The notes under the pieces were generated by a model. That model was not told the origin of the DNA. It did no database searches and saw only the letters and a program-made list of their open reading frames with translations. From Glossina fuscipes (lineage: Eukaryota; Arthropoda; Insecta; Diptera; Glossinidae), in the NCBI RefSeq assembly GCF_014805625.2, contig NW_023998485.1:1553344-1617343 (forward strand): DNA of 64,000 nucleotides, given 5' to 3'. Below, piece after piece: positions 1 to 12,705 of the stretch. Position numbers and translations under genes: made by a program. The number at the start of each line of letters is the position of its first letter. Position 1 is the first letter of the stretch.

Positions 1-2714
1 TCTGAAAGTACTTTTTAAAAATATGTTATATATTTTGTTTAAAGTTAACTGAAACGGTAGTATAGCGCTAAAACGTTTTCAAAGGCGTTTATTCTCAACC
101 GTTCAATGTTAATTAATTGGTATTATTTAAAGCTACTGGTTTGATATTTGTTGACTACGCTCTATTAAACTGCGCGCCGTTTGGTATGCCTCGCCTGTCG
201 ACTGGTGTCTTTAGTCGAACTACAGTAAAAATTTATAGCATAATTTTTGGCGGGAGTTTACTCTTGATACTGGCTCAATCAATGACTGGCGTATAATTAA
301 TCGAATTTAAAAGTAAATTGTTATGGCGACTGATAACATTGTTCTGTACTGGTACTGTGATTTCTTTGATGTTGACGTTGGCGGCGCGGAGTGGAATTGA
401 GCTTAATAGCGTGAACGGGCGCCGGATGGGTGAGTAAGTATGCATTGCTGACGATGAATGAATAAAATTAGTCTGCGATCTGAAAAGATATTTACTCGTT
501 AGCTTAATAGAGAAGAGATATATATGACAATAGTAATCCTTAATGTAGGCACAGTTTTAGTAATTAATTTTTTGTTAATTTAAAAAGCTTGACAATGTAT
601 GCTACAATTTTTTGTAATTTTTAAGATCGCACAGTTTATAATAATCAAGAATTGACAGTGTATGAAATTTTTATAAATTTTTATGCCTACGACTCCTAAT
701 TTGGGATTTTACTTTTAAATACAAATAAAAACGGACAGACAAGCTAACCCGAAAGTGTGTCTGTTTCAAGTCCTTTTGGATGTTGTATACACCAGCACAA
801 ATTTAATATATATCCTTTATCACAAGTAATGTGCATGACAACTAAATACATTCATTTTATTGAAGTGTGTACTCCGTAGGATTACATTACCTAGTTAAAG
901 TCTTCAGCGATATTTAGTTTCGATAAGTCAAGTCTGCTCACATATAGTGCCAGTCAAAGAATTTTATTTTAATGCAATTTTAGAAAATATCTCCTAAAAA
1001 GACGTTCTATATTTTCGGCGATTGTTTATTTTACTTCTTTTTAATACTTATTAAGACCTGAATAAACAAAATATAAACTGTTTCTATGAAATATCTTTAC
1101 ATAACACTTAAAGAAAAGTTTTCAGTACTTGATTTCATAAGTTCCATCTTTGCAAGTGAAACTGTTCCGGGCTCTAGAAGTAAGCAACATTTTTGCTTTT
1201 CTTGTAGGTGTTTAGTATGTATTACTCCCTTTTTTTTTCTTTTCATGCATATTAACCAACTTTTTGTGTTTCCGCTTGAAAATAATGTTCGGTTACATTA
1301 ATAATAATCGACGCGTAGAATAAATATGTATATCATTTTATCGAAAAGTAAAAAGATGTTAACAAACATTTGTGAAAGGTTTTCAATATTACATTTTTTA
1401 AATTATTTCTGCGATCAGGCAGATTCTTCTTCTTTTAAAAGTAATAAATATATATATATATATTTGTTTCTAGCCAAAGTAAATTTTTAGAAAAAGGTTA
1501 GTTAAGCTCTTTGTAATTTTCGCTCATAATAAATTTTTACATATGGATTTAATAAAGCCGATTGAGTAATAAAGCATTTTGTCATGACAACAAATAAACA
1601 GCATTAAATATCCAACAACGAATTGTCCAACCAAAAATACAAATGAATACTAGAGATGAATGAATGCATAAATCTAGAAAGAGGATGTAGAAAAGTGTGT
1701 ATGTGAATGGCTTTATCGCAATAAATGCATTCACAAACACGCAAACATATAATATGTCAAGCAACTGATAAGCCATGGCAACACTGGGCTAACGGGAGCA
1801 ACAGCAGCAGCAGAAGTAACCAACAAACAAAAACAAATACAAGACGCACAAACGTTGTGATATAAGTGGTCGGGAATTACAGAAGGCTGCCAAGGATTAA
1901 GGGAAACAAAGGAATTCATTTGAGTGGAGGTATGCAGGTAGACCCCACATAGAACGTTGAGCATTGTAGGTGGTATAGCAAAAATTTTGCTCAGCATAAA
2001 GTAACAAAATAAGTGAATGACAGTCGGAAAAATACAGCTTCAATAAACGCAACAAAACTTAAAATAAAGTGCAATCATCGCGGCGCGGTGGAATGATTTA
2101 AAAGAAGAGTATTACGGCTTAAGCATATTATTCGTTTGCAGATATTTTAGTTGACGGTGACTAAATGAGGCTTGACTGTCTCTTACTTCCTCTTGTTAAA
2201 TGCGTGTGTGTTTTTATTCGCAAGTAGGCGGATGAGTGATTGTTTGTTGTCACAGCCAGGAACATAAAGTGGATGAATGAATTGTTGATGACCGGCCAGT
2301 GTAAATTTCGCTGTCTTGCCTATAGGTGATGGCAAATTTATTAACTCCTCATAATATACGTATGCTAGACGCCAAATGTCACAAAGTCAGTACGGTTATT
2401 AAAAATCGTGGGGGGAATGAGTTGTGTGATATAGTAAAACAAAGTAAATGAAGCGTATTTTCACGAGCATTGCACTGCTGAAATGATATTAATTATTTAT
2501 ATAATTTTCACAATTTAGTCATTCGTTCTGAAAAGTATGCACACTATTTAGCTAGAACAAAATTAGGCAACAGTTTATTTCAACTTCTGCAAATCTGTTA
2601 AGGGATTAATTTACGTTAATCTCCTTTTTTGTAAAAAAACACTTTATGTTTAAATATTCAAGAATGGCTGGGAATTACATAAAATACTTTCAAAGAGCAA
2701 TGTAGAATTGGAGA
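1..2714. other. Non-coding stretch with one splice-donor-like site
   Basis: No convincing coding region is seen. The first 450 bases are noticeably richer in G and C than the rest, and they end in a textbook fly 5' splice site (GTGAGTAAGT at 430-439, + strand). This block could therefore be a leader exon of a gene whose intron runs into the window, but nothing downstream confirms it. At 733-815 there is a copy of a short dispersed repeat that also occurs near 10.7, 15.2, 15.4 and 50.2 kb. A short TA run lies at 1447-1464. Confidence 0.4.
733..825 (+). repeat. Short dispersed repeat, copy 1
   Basis: It starts with GGACAGACAAGCT and later reads TCAAGTCCTTTTGGATGTTG, then a segment ending in TTAATATATATCC. 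The same order of motifs (GGACAGAC, then CTTCTGGATG, then TTAATATACC) recurs at 15,183-15,290 (+), 15,355-15,527 (-), 50,190-50,290 (+) and, for the right-hand half, 10,640-10,740 (-). Function and transposon class are unknown. It may be a small non-autonomous DNA element common between fly genes. Confidence 0.5.
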
Positions 2715-3905
2715 AAATTCCCAAGGGCAAACAGCAGGACTTGCTTTTGAACTGATTGAATTGAATCTACGTAGCACCTATAAAAGAGAGACCACGCAGC
2801 CGAGGCATACTTAAGTATTAACTGAGCGCATGTGTGGCTTTTTTGCAATGTAAGGATCCCTATGCTTCTTGGACTATCCCTTAATGAAACTTAGCGCGTA
2901 GCTAGATTTACTTAAAGAGAGCTCATTGTGCAAATTAAAACTCAATCGTTCCTCGAATAGAATCTCTAAATCGATGAATCAACGTTTTCCATCTTGTGCG
3001 AGTCAATAAAACACTCTGTATTGAATGAGTGTAGAAAGAAAGCTCCCTGCATTTTTTAGATTTAATTTCATAAAACTTAAGGAGTACTATGTAAATAAAC
3101 TATTTAAGACAATTGCGATACGATTGCGATGATGATTAATGTATAAATTAAATAAAACCCCTCCTGGGCAGCCACCTTGAAGGGCGCCAGATGTCGTGCT
3201 TAAACAGAACCGTGAATGATCTGTTATGCAGGTACGAGCTTATCGATTTCACTAAGTAGAAAGTGAAGCCAGAGGCGTGGGGTGTGAAGAAACTAAGTGA
3301 AACGCTTTGCCAAAATCAGTATATAAGACATCCGCGCGAGAGCCCCTAGAAACAGCCTTGAAAAGATGGTAAGATAAACTCTAAGAGATTCGTAAGAGTG
3401 GGTCTTCCTTTCTCAAAGCCTTATTGCAATGAGCGACAATTTGATCAAACAATTTATTTAAAACACTCAACTTGGCGATGCCTATGTATTTCTCAGCGTG
3501 AATTCTACTTTCACATTTGAGATTTGGAATACACCTGATTTCAAGGACTGATTAAAAATCATTGAAATAATAATCAAGCCCAGGCGCAGAACAATATTTT
3601 AGAGACCTTAAACCATCTAAAACATCAGATTATGAAATGACCAAGTTAGGAATCAGGACCGAGCTAGATATCGGACACGGCTAGCTGACAGTTGAATCGG
3701 AATTAGCAGTTGCCACTGAAAGAAACATGCAAGGGATAGATGGAGTTTTTTTTTTGGAATTGACAAACTTAAAAAAATATTTAGGATTAACACGCAGTGA
3801 GGACTTTATCAATTGAAGATACCTGCAATAATATAATAAGACAGAAACAATGCTATAAGAAATCAGAAACCGCATAACACGCTGGACTTTCCATTTTGAA
3901 ATTAA
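2715..3905 (-). mobile_element. CR1/Jockey-type LINE fragment, copy A
   Basis: Read on the minus strand, this follows copy B (27.6-30.6 kb) over B positions of roughly 28,400 to 29,865: the region before the RT, RT motifs through YTDLSKAFDLV, and the early part after the RT. The clearest stretch is a 64-codon frame at 3,681-3,875 that shares with copy B the blocks YCRYLQ, IKSSL and FFKFVNSK. Several stops and frameshifts break the rest. Near 3,128-3,136 about 80 bases are missing relative to B, and these carry the catalytic YADD motif. Both ends are truncated, with no 3' tail and no 5' leader. It is non-functional. Confidence 0.8.
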
Positions 3906-5290
3906 TTTATTTTTATTTCTTAAAATTGTTTTAATTAATTTTCTTATTCTTATTTTAGTTAGTTTCTTCTTATTTATTTAAATATCATCCGCACCCGCAG
4001 GCCGAATAACCAAAGCATCTCGAATATCGCAACTCGATGGTCGTTGCTTCAAATCTCAAGTGTTGCAGAGTTTTCAATAAAGCCGGCAGCTTTACACGCT
4101 AGCGCGATATTTTGTCTTTCCACTGGGAACAATAACTTCTATTTTTATTTTTGTTCTCACCTTATCATTGGCTTATTATTTTAAATGTGTAATAAAGAGT
4201 ACAAATTTGGTGTACCTTGAAGAAAACTAGATGTCTGAAAAAGTTTTTTAAATATTAGAGTTTCCTTTTTAGAGATGCATACAAAAGAATGCTTTGGAAA
4301 GTGTTTTTTATGACGTCATTTAGAAAGGGGTAAAAGGAAGTGACCCCTTTGAAATTCCAACCTCTCTTCTTATAAGAAAGTTTCTCATTTAGAAAGTTGC
4401 TCTCTTCCCGTAATTCTCTTTTTCTCTCAAAAAACATCCCGTATTATGGGTAATTTGTATGGGTATTTGTATGCTTTCATAATCATTTATTTATGTCGCC
4501 CATAGTAGTAACTTCAACGCTTTCATGTTAAGCTATACCTCGAAACCGCTCAACCGCTTTTGTATATTATATGGGCAGCGTCTCTTACTGAAACTATCTA
4601 ATAGCCTATATGGGAAAGCAATATTGCAATATCCTTACATTACGGTTTTAACTTTTCTAAAACAGGATAGCAGAAGGTGAGATTGCATCAACCCGTTTAC
4701 TTGTATACATATGTAGGTCCGTTACATCAAACCGATAGAGAGAATATTATATATAAATTTGTAAAAAAGTAATAGGTGTGTTGTTGCAGTTGTTGTTAAA
4801 TATTAAATAAAACACCAGTTGCTTGTAATTTATCTCGTCTGTATACATGATATACATTGTTCAAGTATTTGTATAAAAATTGCGATATACATTTACATAG
4901 TTTGTGTTTGCGAGTTGCATGGTTTTGCTGGTTATTTAAAGAAAGAAGGCGAAAACGAAAAAGCAAACCAAAAGAAAGGTATGCAACTAGCACGGCAAAC
5001 GGTTTGGTTTTGACATCGTATTTAATAGCTTAAAGGTTTGCGTATATATACATGTGGCTGGCTTAAATATGTGCGAGGCATGCTCTTAGGTGCACTGTTA
5101 CGTATTTGTTTTCTTTTTTTGCTTGTTTGGTTTTAGGTGGATTTTTCTTATTTAAAAAAACTCATTAAACGTTAAGTTATGTAATCGATTTCATGGTTTA
5201 TTGGGTTCGTTATAGTTATGAAGTTCTTGGTAGAAGCAAATGTTAATTATGAAATGATGAAACAAATCGATTTATAAATGGTTTTCGATC

Positions 5291-5325
5291 ATCTCTTTCT
5301 CTCTCTCTCTCTCTCTGTCTCTCTT
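5291..5325. repeat. (CT)n microsatellite
   Basis: About 35 bases of almost pure CT repeats with one G interruption, read directly from the sequence. Confidence 0.9.
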
Positions 5326-6798
5326 TCTTTATTCTATTAGAAACTATAATTTATTATTCTTTGTTTAAACATTTTTAATTTGAATTTACCAGAGGAAAAG
5401 TTTTTCTCTTCTTTCTCTTACTTACCTAAAAGAATATTAGGATACAATATTTAAAGCAAATAGTCCCCCGTGTTTACATTGCACTTCAAGTAAGTATTTT
5501 TGTTTCGTTCAAATGCACTTTCTCAACACTTAAGTATGTAGAAGAAAATAGGTAAAAGACAATTGCAATAAGTTTAAGTTAAGTGGTAGTCGTATGGTAC
5601 TATAAAAAATTAATTTAATTAGACCTTAATTCTTAGAGCATTTAATATTCCAACATTAAAGTAGGTGAGGATTTTAAAAAACGCGGTTTAAATTAATTTT
5701 GGATTTGATTGATATATATTCTGATAAGTTTTCGAAAAAAATATTTTTATCGGTGGAAATTATAATTCTTTTCAGCTAAAAAGGAGCAACATGAAGTCCA
5801 CCGGTCGCTCGTTCCAATCAATAACAATGTGTGCCTATTACAGGACCGGCGGGGCAAGATTTAAATTGTGCTTAGTACAATGCCGCGGCTTTCAAAAGTG
5901 TAATCAAATTAGGAAACAATTAACGCCTTGAGGGGTGATGCTATCTTGTGTATCTTTTCATTTTTTGTGTTCTTAATGACTCCTTAAATATTTTGTTTGT
6001 TGTATGGCTCCCCACGATGTATTTTTGAGTGAAATCGCTACCTATTATTAGTGAAAACTTTTTAATTGAGTTCGTCTTGAAACAACGTTTTTCTTTCTTC
6101 TTCTTTGGTCCCAACTCTCAACAGGTTTAATTAACGCTTTCCTTTCGTAGGCGTAAGATTTTGTTAACTTACTTTACAAGACTGTGTAGTTGATTTTTGA
6201 TCGGTTTTCGAAAAAATAACGAATCCTTACCTAAAATAGCCACCATTTTATTAAATCATTCATTAAATCAATATTTTTAAAAAATTTCAAACCCTTTGCT
6301 ATTAGTATGTAATATTAAGTAATATGTGGAGTATCTTCTTACTAACCTATAATGGTATGGACAAGAAGGGCCATATCTAGATATCTATATACAAATACAA
6401 AAAATACGTTCCAAAACGATTGCTCTTTCACAAATAAATTTGAGCAAATAGCCTTTAATTGCTTGCTAACAATATAACTGTATGCCCCTAGTATATATTG
6501 GAAACTGTAATTCGCTTAATTTCGAGTACAACATTTTAGCATTTTATACATTTCTTTTTACTTAATTTTCATATTTTTTCCATGTTATTAATATTGTTTA
6601 TTTATTTATTTATTTACTTACGCATGAAACTCAGCTAATATAAATTAACAGCCCAATTCAATTCACTCTTAGAAGTAAATCTTATACTAATATTAAAAAC
6701 TAATACAAGGTATATAAGGAGAAGTAAAGAAAAAAATCATGTATAAATACAAAAGAAAGAAAAAGAAAGAAAAAAGCAGGCACACAACTGGCACCGAG

Positions 6799-6813
6799 AC
6801 ACACACACACACC
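6799..6813. repeat. (AC)n microsatellite
   Basis: A 15-base alternating AC run, directly visible. A low-complexity A/G tract lies just to its left. Confidence 0.85.
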
Positions 6814-8254
6814 CACAGCCAGTACAGATTCAAGTTGCAAGTGAACCCCTAAGTGGTTGAAAACATGCAAAAGCTTGGCAACCGATAACACTAAACAACG
6901 CCAGTTAATTTTCGAATCATAGCGAGATTTTACAATTGCAAGTTAGTTTAAATACGACATAGTCAAATCGCTTTAAGCATACTTTAAAGAGTCCGACATT
7001 AATATTAAGATTAAAGATATCGTTCAGGTTTCTACAAATAACTCTGAACGAATTAACCAGCTCATAATTATACTTACATCGACTTATCTTAATGACGATA
7101 ATTAATATTTACATTGACTGAGCTGAATGATGTAAAGTTTATATTGCCAATCATCACATTTCAGGGTTTGCGTAAATTAACGATCGTCTCCCGTTTTATT
7201 TCATAATGTAATGAAACTTAACGCGTTATTTTTGATATAAATTTATAATTTTTATCCACCGAATAAACGTAGCGATCCGAAACAAATATCTGAACATACA
7301 AAAATCCACTTACTTTTAGTGATATAAATATAATTTTTTTAATATTAAAATATTCCTTACGGAATACATATATTTTGGGAATCGTTGATTGGGAGATTTT
7401 GATATAGAATAAAATTGAGAATAATTATTTTATTCTTTGTCCAGAACATTTTTTACTCAGAGGTGCATTGAAATATATTACGTATTTAACCTCCCCATTA
7501 AGTAAATTAAAAAAATTTTAATACATGAACAGAGCGTCGTCGGCTCTACGATTTCTAATTTGGGAGGACGTACAAAAAACTTAAAGCGTCGAAACTTTTC
7601 GCGTCGAGATTTCGTGAAGTGAAACAGATTGCATATGAATTCCTAAAACTAGTGTGGAGAATAAATAGGCACGGTTAGAGTTTTAATCGCAAGAATAACT
7701 AACACATTATTTAAATTTTTGATTTTGTTAAACGTGAGTAAAGAATGAATTCGTTACGCTTATCATTCGGTTTTTTCAATATATAATTTTCATACTATAT
7801 AATATTGGATGGGCGTGGTTGAATTTTTCCATTTTTAGATCAAAAGTAAAAATTTATATGCTGCATGTGCTGTACTTTATGAGTAACAAGCAAAATAAAC
7901 GGAAAGCAAAGATGCTCAAAGTTTTGGTGGCATAGGAGTAGGAGCGTTATAGGCGCATCTTTTGAAAAGTTTAGGTCACTTGCGAATTCTTTTGCAAATT
8001 TGTAGGCGATATCTTCATTTTCGCCAACGGTAGCATATTTACCAAATATGCGTAGACAGACAGATGTGCAGGAGAATGGACAGGCATTCTTCGGTGCACT
8101 CCAAATTGGAGCATTCTAAATTTAAAACTGCCCAAGAACGTTTTTGATGCTTCTGCCCGTTTAAAGCTATAGAGAAAAAAATTAAAAATTTGATACACTA
8201 TAACAATGGGTAGACCTAATCAATTTTTCCCAGTTTTGAACAGTTACTACAGCA

Positions 8255-8515
8255 TCACTCATAGCATCCACATTGAAAGTTTTGTACATTTATTTGTATA
8301 GTTTGGAAGTAATGAGCAAACAGTCAATTTTTTTATTTCTTCTGAAAAACTGTGGTCTTCCTGGTTTGACCCATTTTCAATACCAATTTGCATGCAAGAA
8401 CTTCCAATCAAATTAGAGGTCAATAGCTTAAGTTTTGTGACCAAGAGAATATTTACAACAGACATTACATAGACGGACAAATTGCCAGACAGACTGTGAT
8501 GGGTATAAAAAGAGG
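8255..8515 (+). repeat. Dispersed repeat family 2, copy 1
   Basis: About 260 bases that align with 48,300-48,600 in the same orientation. Shared landmarks in order are TTTTCAATACC, TGCATGCAA, ACTTCCAAT, a TGTGACCA/TGCGACCA block, and CATAGACGGAC near the right end. The GACGGACR(GACAG) ending is common in short dispersed repeats between fly genes. No coding function is claimed; the reverse-strand open frames in both copies share residues only because the DNA is repeated. Confidence 0.6.
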
Positions 8516-8519
8516 GCAC

Positions 8520-11500
8520 AATTTGAGAGCTTTCAAGAAAAAAATAAAACTACAGCGACCGTTTCTCTGTTCGAGCGAATCTCATAAACACATGTTTTAT
8601 AAAAGGGAAAACCCATGAATTTAACTCGGACTACTTTGCTGTAACAAATTGCCCTAGTGAAAATTAACCAACGAATGCGTGTACAGTTGCACAATTGGAC
8701 GATATTTCAAGTCAGTAATGGTTTCTACGAGCCGATATATAATAAGAATCTCATTTATGTGTTCTTATGTGGAAGCTTGCCCACATCAAACTGAAATGTG
8801 GCCAAAGTAAATACTCAGGTTATTTTGAGAAAAGCAAAAAAGAAAAACCGCCGAGGATGCTTGTCTGACTTTTGACGTATATGATGCGGTCAGGATCATC
8901 TGTTAAACAATTTGCCAAGTGTCCATGCTTACGAATGGCGACCGTCTGCTCAGTCGGTGCGCATTAATATATTGAAGATACAATTGGCTCACGTAAAGAA
9001 TAAAATTATCGATCACTGCATTGCTACTTTTCGTTCAAACTACATAAGTTGCCTATAGGTCACCTTTACGAATTGTAACGCAGTGTGTATGTTTCTTACA
9101 AATTACGAAATATAAAAAATAGAAAAATATAGAAAAATAGAATGTATGAAATAAGCTTTATATATACATGAGCTTATGTACTCTTAGAGTGTATTAATTA
9201 TGCAAATTAAAAATGAAACGTTTGAATTTTTTCGTGAGGATTTAAAATTGCTTAGAAACTCAAGAACAACTTTAAATGTAACGTCATTTTTTTCTTAATA
9301 GTTTTTATCTTCTTTGAAGTATTTAAAAGCGTTAAGTTAAACGTATAAGCCAAATAATGTTCATAAATATTCGTGAAACTTTTACTTGCTAGTCTATTGC
9401 AACGGATGAAGTTGAGAAATTTTAAATTTATATGAATAATAAAATAAAATTTACGGTAAATTTCTTACTTTACTAAAGCAAATCACCTAACTTGCACACT
9501 TGCGATAAACTAATCTACAGTGTAATACATGGGCATTATATACGGGAGCTAATGATAATTTTATTTAACATAGCGAGATTTTAGGCGTTGAAGCGTAAAA
9601 TTGTTGAAAATTTTCCTAACATATAAAACTTGTTAGGCGAGTGACAACAAGTTGTCTTAGGGTTGTTTATAAATGAGTGTGAAAAATTCATAAAAAAAAT
9701 TTGTGAGAAGTGTTAGAAAACATATTCAGTGCTATAACCATTATATAGATGCAAACACTATCGCATGACTAAGTGGTAAATTATTAATATTTTTGTTTAA
9801 AGCATTTACGCCACATATTGTTGTTGTTGTGCCCTGGCTGTATTATGATAACGTTGTTTTTAAATTCATAACGCCGTTCTTGGTTTTTATCCGTTTCTAC
9901 ATGGTAGGATCATAGACAAAATGTTCTTATGTACGGGTTATGCTGTTTTGATAAATTATGCATGTTATGTGTAAGAGAAAGCTATTTAAAATTTCCAACA
10001 TATTACATCTTAGATTTTCTTTTGAATTACTTAAGAGTTCTCTGATTAACTAAGTTAGTTCGGTCTGTCTTTATACATTTTTGCGCAAAGTTTTAAATGA
10101 TTAACATTTATCATAAATATTTGCGAAATTTTGCAGCATTCTTCTAATCAAATCTCATAGGGTTAGCAGATGAATTATATTTACATTTTGTTTTTTCTTT
10201 CGGATTGTTAGCGAAACTTCCCTTTGTAAACAAGTGACCATAGATTTTTTGGAAATTAAACAAATTATCACCGTTAGTGTATGCAGAAAACTTTACTTCA
10301 TTTTTATCTGCGCCAAAGGAAAGGAAAACATATCTGGTATCTGGTATTACGAACATAGAAAGTTGAGTTTTTCATAAAATTTTCACTTGCTCTTCAACCA
10401 CAAAATAGGAAGATGTATTTGCGCGTTGTCATCATTTTACATTAAATTGTGCTTTAAGAAAATTAAAGAAAAAATGAAGCAAAGTATAATCATTTTGTAG
10501 GTATGGAAAGAAACAACGGTAAATCTCTGCTTGCGTTTAAAGTTTAATTAGAAAAATTTGTAACCTTGATTTGATATCAATAAGAACTACATTTGGTACA
10601 TTTGGTTGCTATCTTTTTATTCTCTACACCACCGTGATAGAGGGTATATTTAATTTATGCGAATGTATGTAACATCACCAACATCACGCATCTATCGATT
10701 TAAGTTTATCTGTACGCTTGTCTAACTGTCTGCTGCTCGTCTAATATCTTTCCATGCGTTTAGCGCTCAATTGCGAGGTCGCAATTTTTCAGATATATTA
10801 GAGAAATTTGATACACCGAGATGTTTTGCAATAAGGACAGATTTTTACGGCCGCTTATACCCGAACGCACCATTTGAAAAAAGTTTACGTATGACAAAGC
10901 TTGTAATTTTGAGTATTTCCACACTTATCGGCAGAAAATAATATTTTGGCATGAAATATAAGTGCGGATAATTTTGATCGAAGTAGACTTCCTCTCATAT
11001 AAGCACTCCTACAAAAAAACGATTTTATGTGAAAGTTAGAAGTTGGTTGAGAGGTACGATTTAGCAGACAAAGTTACTGTGCTACGTTTGGCCCGCAAAG
11101 GCCCTTTCCATATAAGAGTCTTTTGTAAACTAACTCTTTTGGCTATTGTATGACAAATTAAATGAAGTACAATAAACTCTTGACGAAAATTTAACTTTAC
11201 TAAATTTATGCCGCGTCCGTTCAAGTTTAACGATTCCCCTGCATAAGTGTTCCTATAAAAAGATAGCTATTTGTCGGCTTTACTCGGTTATAATGTTTGT
11301 ACTTGTTCGATATATAAATTAAGGATTTCTGCTTGGACTGCTTATATTTAGTGGATAGTATACTAGATTATTTCTCTCGTTTGTAATTTCTAAGGTGATG
11401 CATTTAAGGCTTCATAAAATGTATATTTTTGTGATCGGTTCAATATAATGGCTTGATTTAAGCATGTCCATGCGCGCCAACCTTTGTTTTATGGCGCGCA

Positions 11501-12515
11501 ATATCAGCACAAATTTTGAAATGGAAAAGGAAGAACTGCATTACACACCCACAGCTATTAGCCACAAACGCATCAGCAGCAGTCCATTAAAAAATATCGT
11601 AATAAGTTTCCCGTAGGAGTTACTGAACCATAATATGTCACAAATATTGATTACGTACAGGATTACGTGGTACGCTCGTATTTACAGATACGTGTTTACG
11701 TATTGACAGTAATAGTTGAGTGACTGAGAATTAAAGAGTTATTCTAAAACAAGCAGAAGCTGTCTATTCATTGTAGAATAGTTTTAAACTTTATTTCCAT
11801 TCATTTAAAATTATGCATACATTTAGGCAATTGTTTATTTAGCAGCCTTTTAAATATTTATGAAGTTGTCACAACACATACGAAAGGATTATGGACTTTA
11901 TGTGCATGCGAAAGTAGATTTATCTACGATATCCTTTAATCAGACGATAAAAAAGTACATACTATCCAACAGTTAAAAAAAATGTACAACTCGTTTTAAG
12001 CTTGCATTGTATTAATAAAAAATTAATGTTTACCAACTTAAATTGCGGGCGACGTTTTGCAGATAATTCAAAAAAGAATAGAAACTGTCTTTGTTACGGG
12101 TATACAGTACGCGTCTAAGATGTCGCATAGTATAGGTACGCTGGAATTGCTTTAAAAGTTACATACAGTTCCACGTGACCTTGACAGAAAGTAAAATTTC
12201 GTATCGAAATTTTTTTAATAGTCTTAAGTTATTCTTTTCCCAATTCTTTTCTAGGTAACTAGCGTATTATATAAATATATATTTAAAAAAAAAAAAAGCA
12301 CAGAGAAGTCGCATCACCATTGGGAAACTTACCTTTTGCTTTTCTTGTTTAGTCTACTTTCTACACAGACAATTGGCTGAGAGTACGAACTATTTTTTGC
12401 ACCCTACGCATTCATAGTTAAACGTTTTTTCAGGCGGATAGCCACAAATACAAAAATATATTTCAATTCGTCTGGGGTGTAAGAATTTTCATTTAGTTTT
12501 TCTAACAGTATGACC
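8520..12515. other. Non-coding stretch with a minus-strand short repeat
   Basis: No gene is seen. Around 10,640-10,740, read on the minus strand, is the right half of the short dispersed repeat family 1, with GATGTTACATACATTCGCA followed by TTAATATACCC. Two loosely similar strings (near 10,998 and 11,243: ATAAG, then CTCCTA or TTCCTA, then TAAAAA) hint at a degraded local duplication. The remainder is AT-rich sequence without recognisable features. Confidence 0.4.
10640..10740 (-). repeat. Short dispersed repeat, copy 2 (right half)
   Basis: The minus strand reads GATGTTACATACATTCGCA, then a segment ending TTAATATACCCTCTATCACGG. This matches the right-hand end of the copy at 733-825. The left half is not clear. 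Confidence 0.45.
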
Positions 12516-12519
12516 AATT

Positions 12520-12705
12520 ACTCAGGGCATGTCCCGTATACGCGTAACGCGGTGACGGCCAAGAAGAAATGAGGAAAGATAAAATGAGAAAGAAATATGG
12601 AAGTGGTGGCCGCAGTCTAGTGGATAAGAATCCGATTGGTTAAATGTATGCCTTTACCGCCTGAGCACTCATTATAGCTACGAGCAAAGTTTAGATTTGA
12701 ACACA
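12520..12705 (-). repeat. SINE-like repeat, copy 1
   Basis: This aligns with 26,826-27,010. On the minus strand it contains GCTCAGGCGGTAAAG (12,652-12,666), which resembles an RNA polymerase III A box in a tRNA 5' half. That is followed by a block including ATCCACTAGACTG and GGCC, a T/C-rich stretch, and a shared end whose + strand reads CTCAGGGCATGTCCC. A convincing B box was not found, so the tRNA-derived SINE assignment is an inference from the A-box-like start and from there being two copies. Confidence 0.5.

Larger units (their letters stand above)
3906..8254. other. Non-coding stretch, simple repeats only
   Basis: No gene or recognisable mobile element is seen. It contains a (CT)n tract at 5,291-5,325, a TTTA run near 6,598-6,617, an A/G-rich tract at 6,735-6,777 and a short (AC)n run at 6,799-6,813. 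Short open frames here are composed of AT-rich low-complexity codons and look like chance. Confidence 0.5.
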
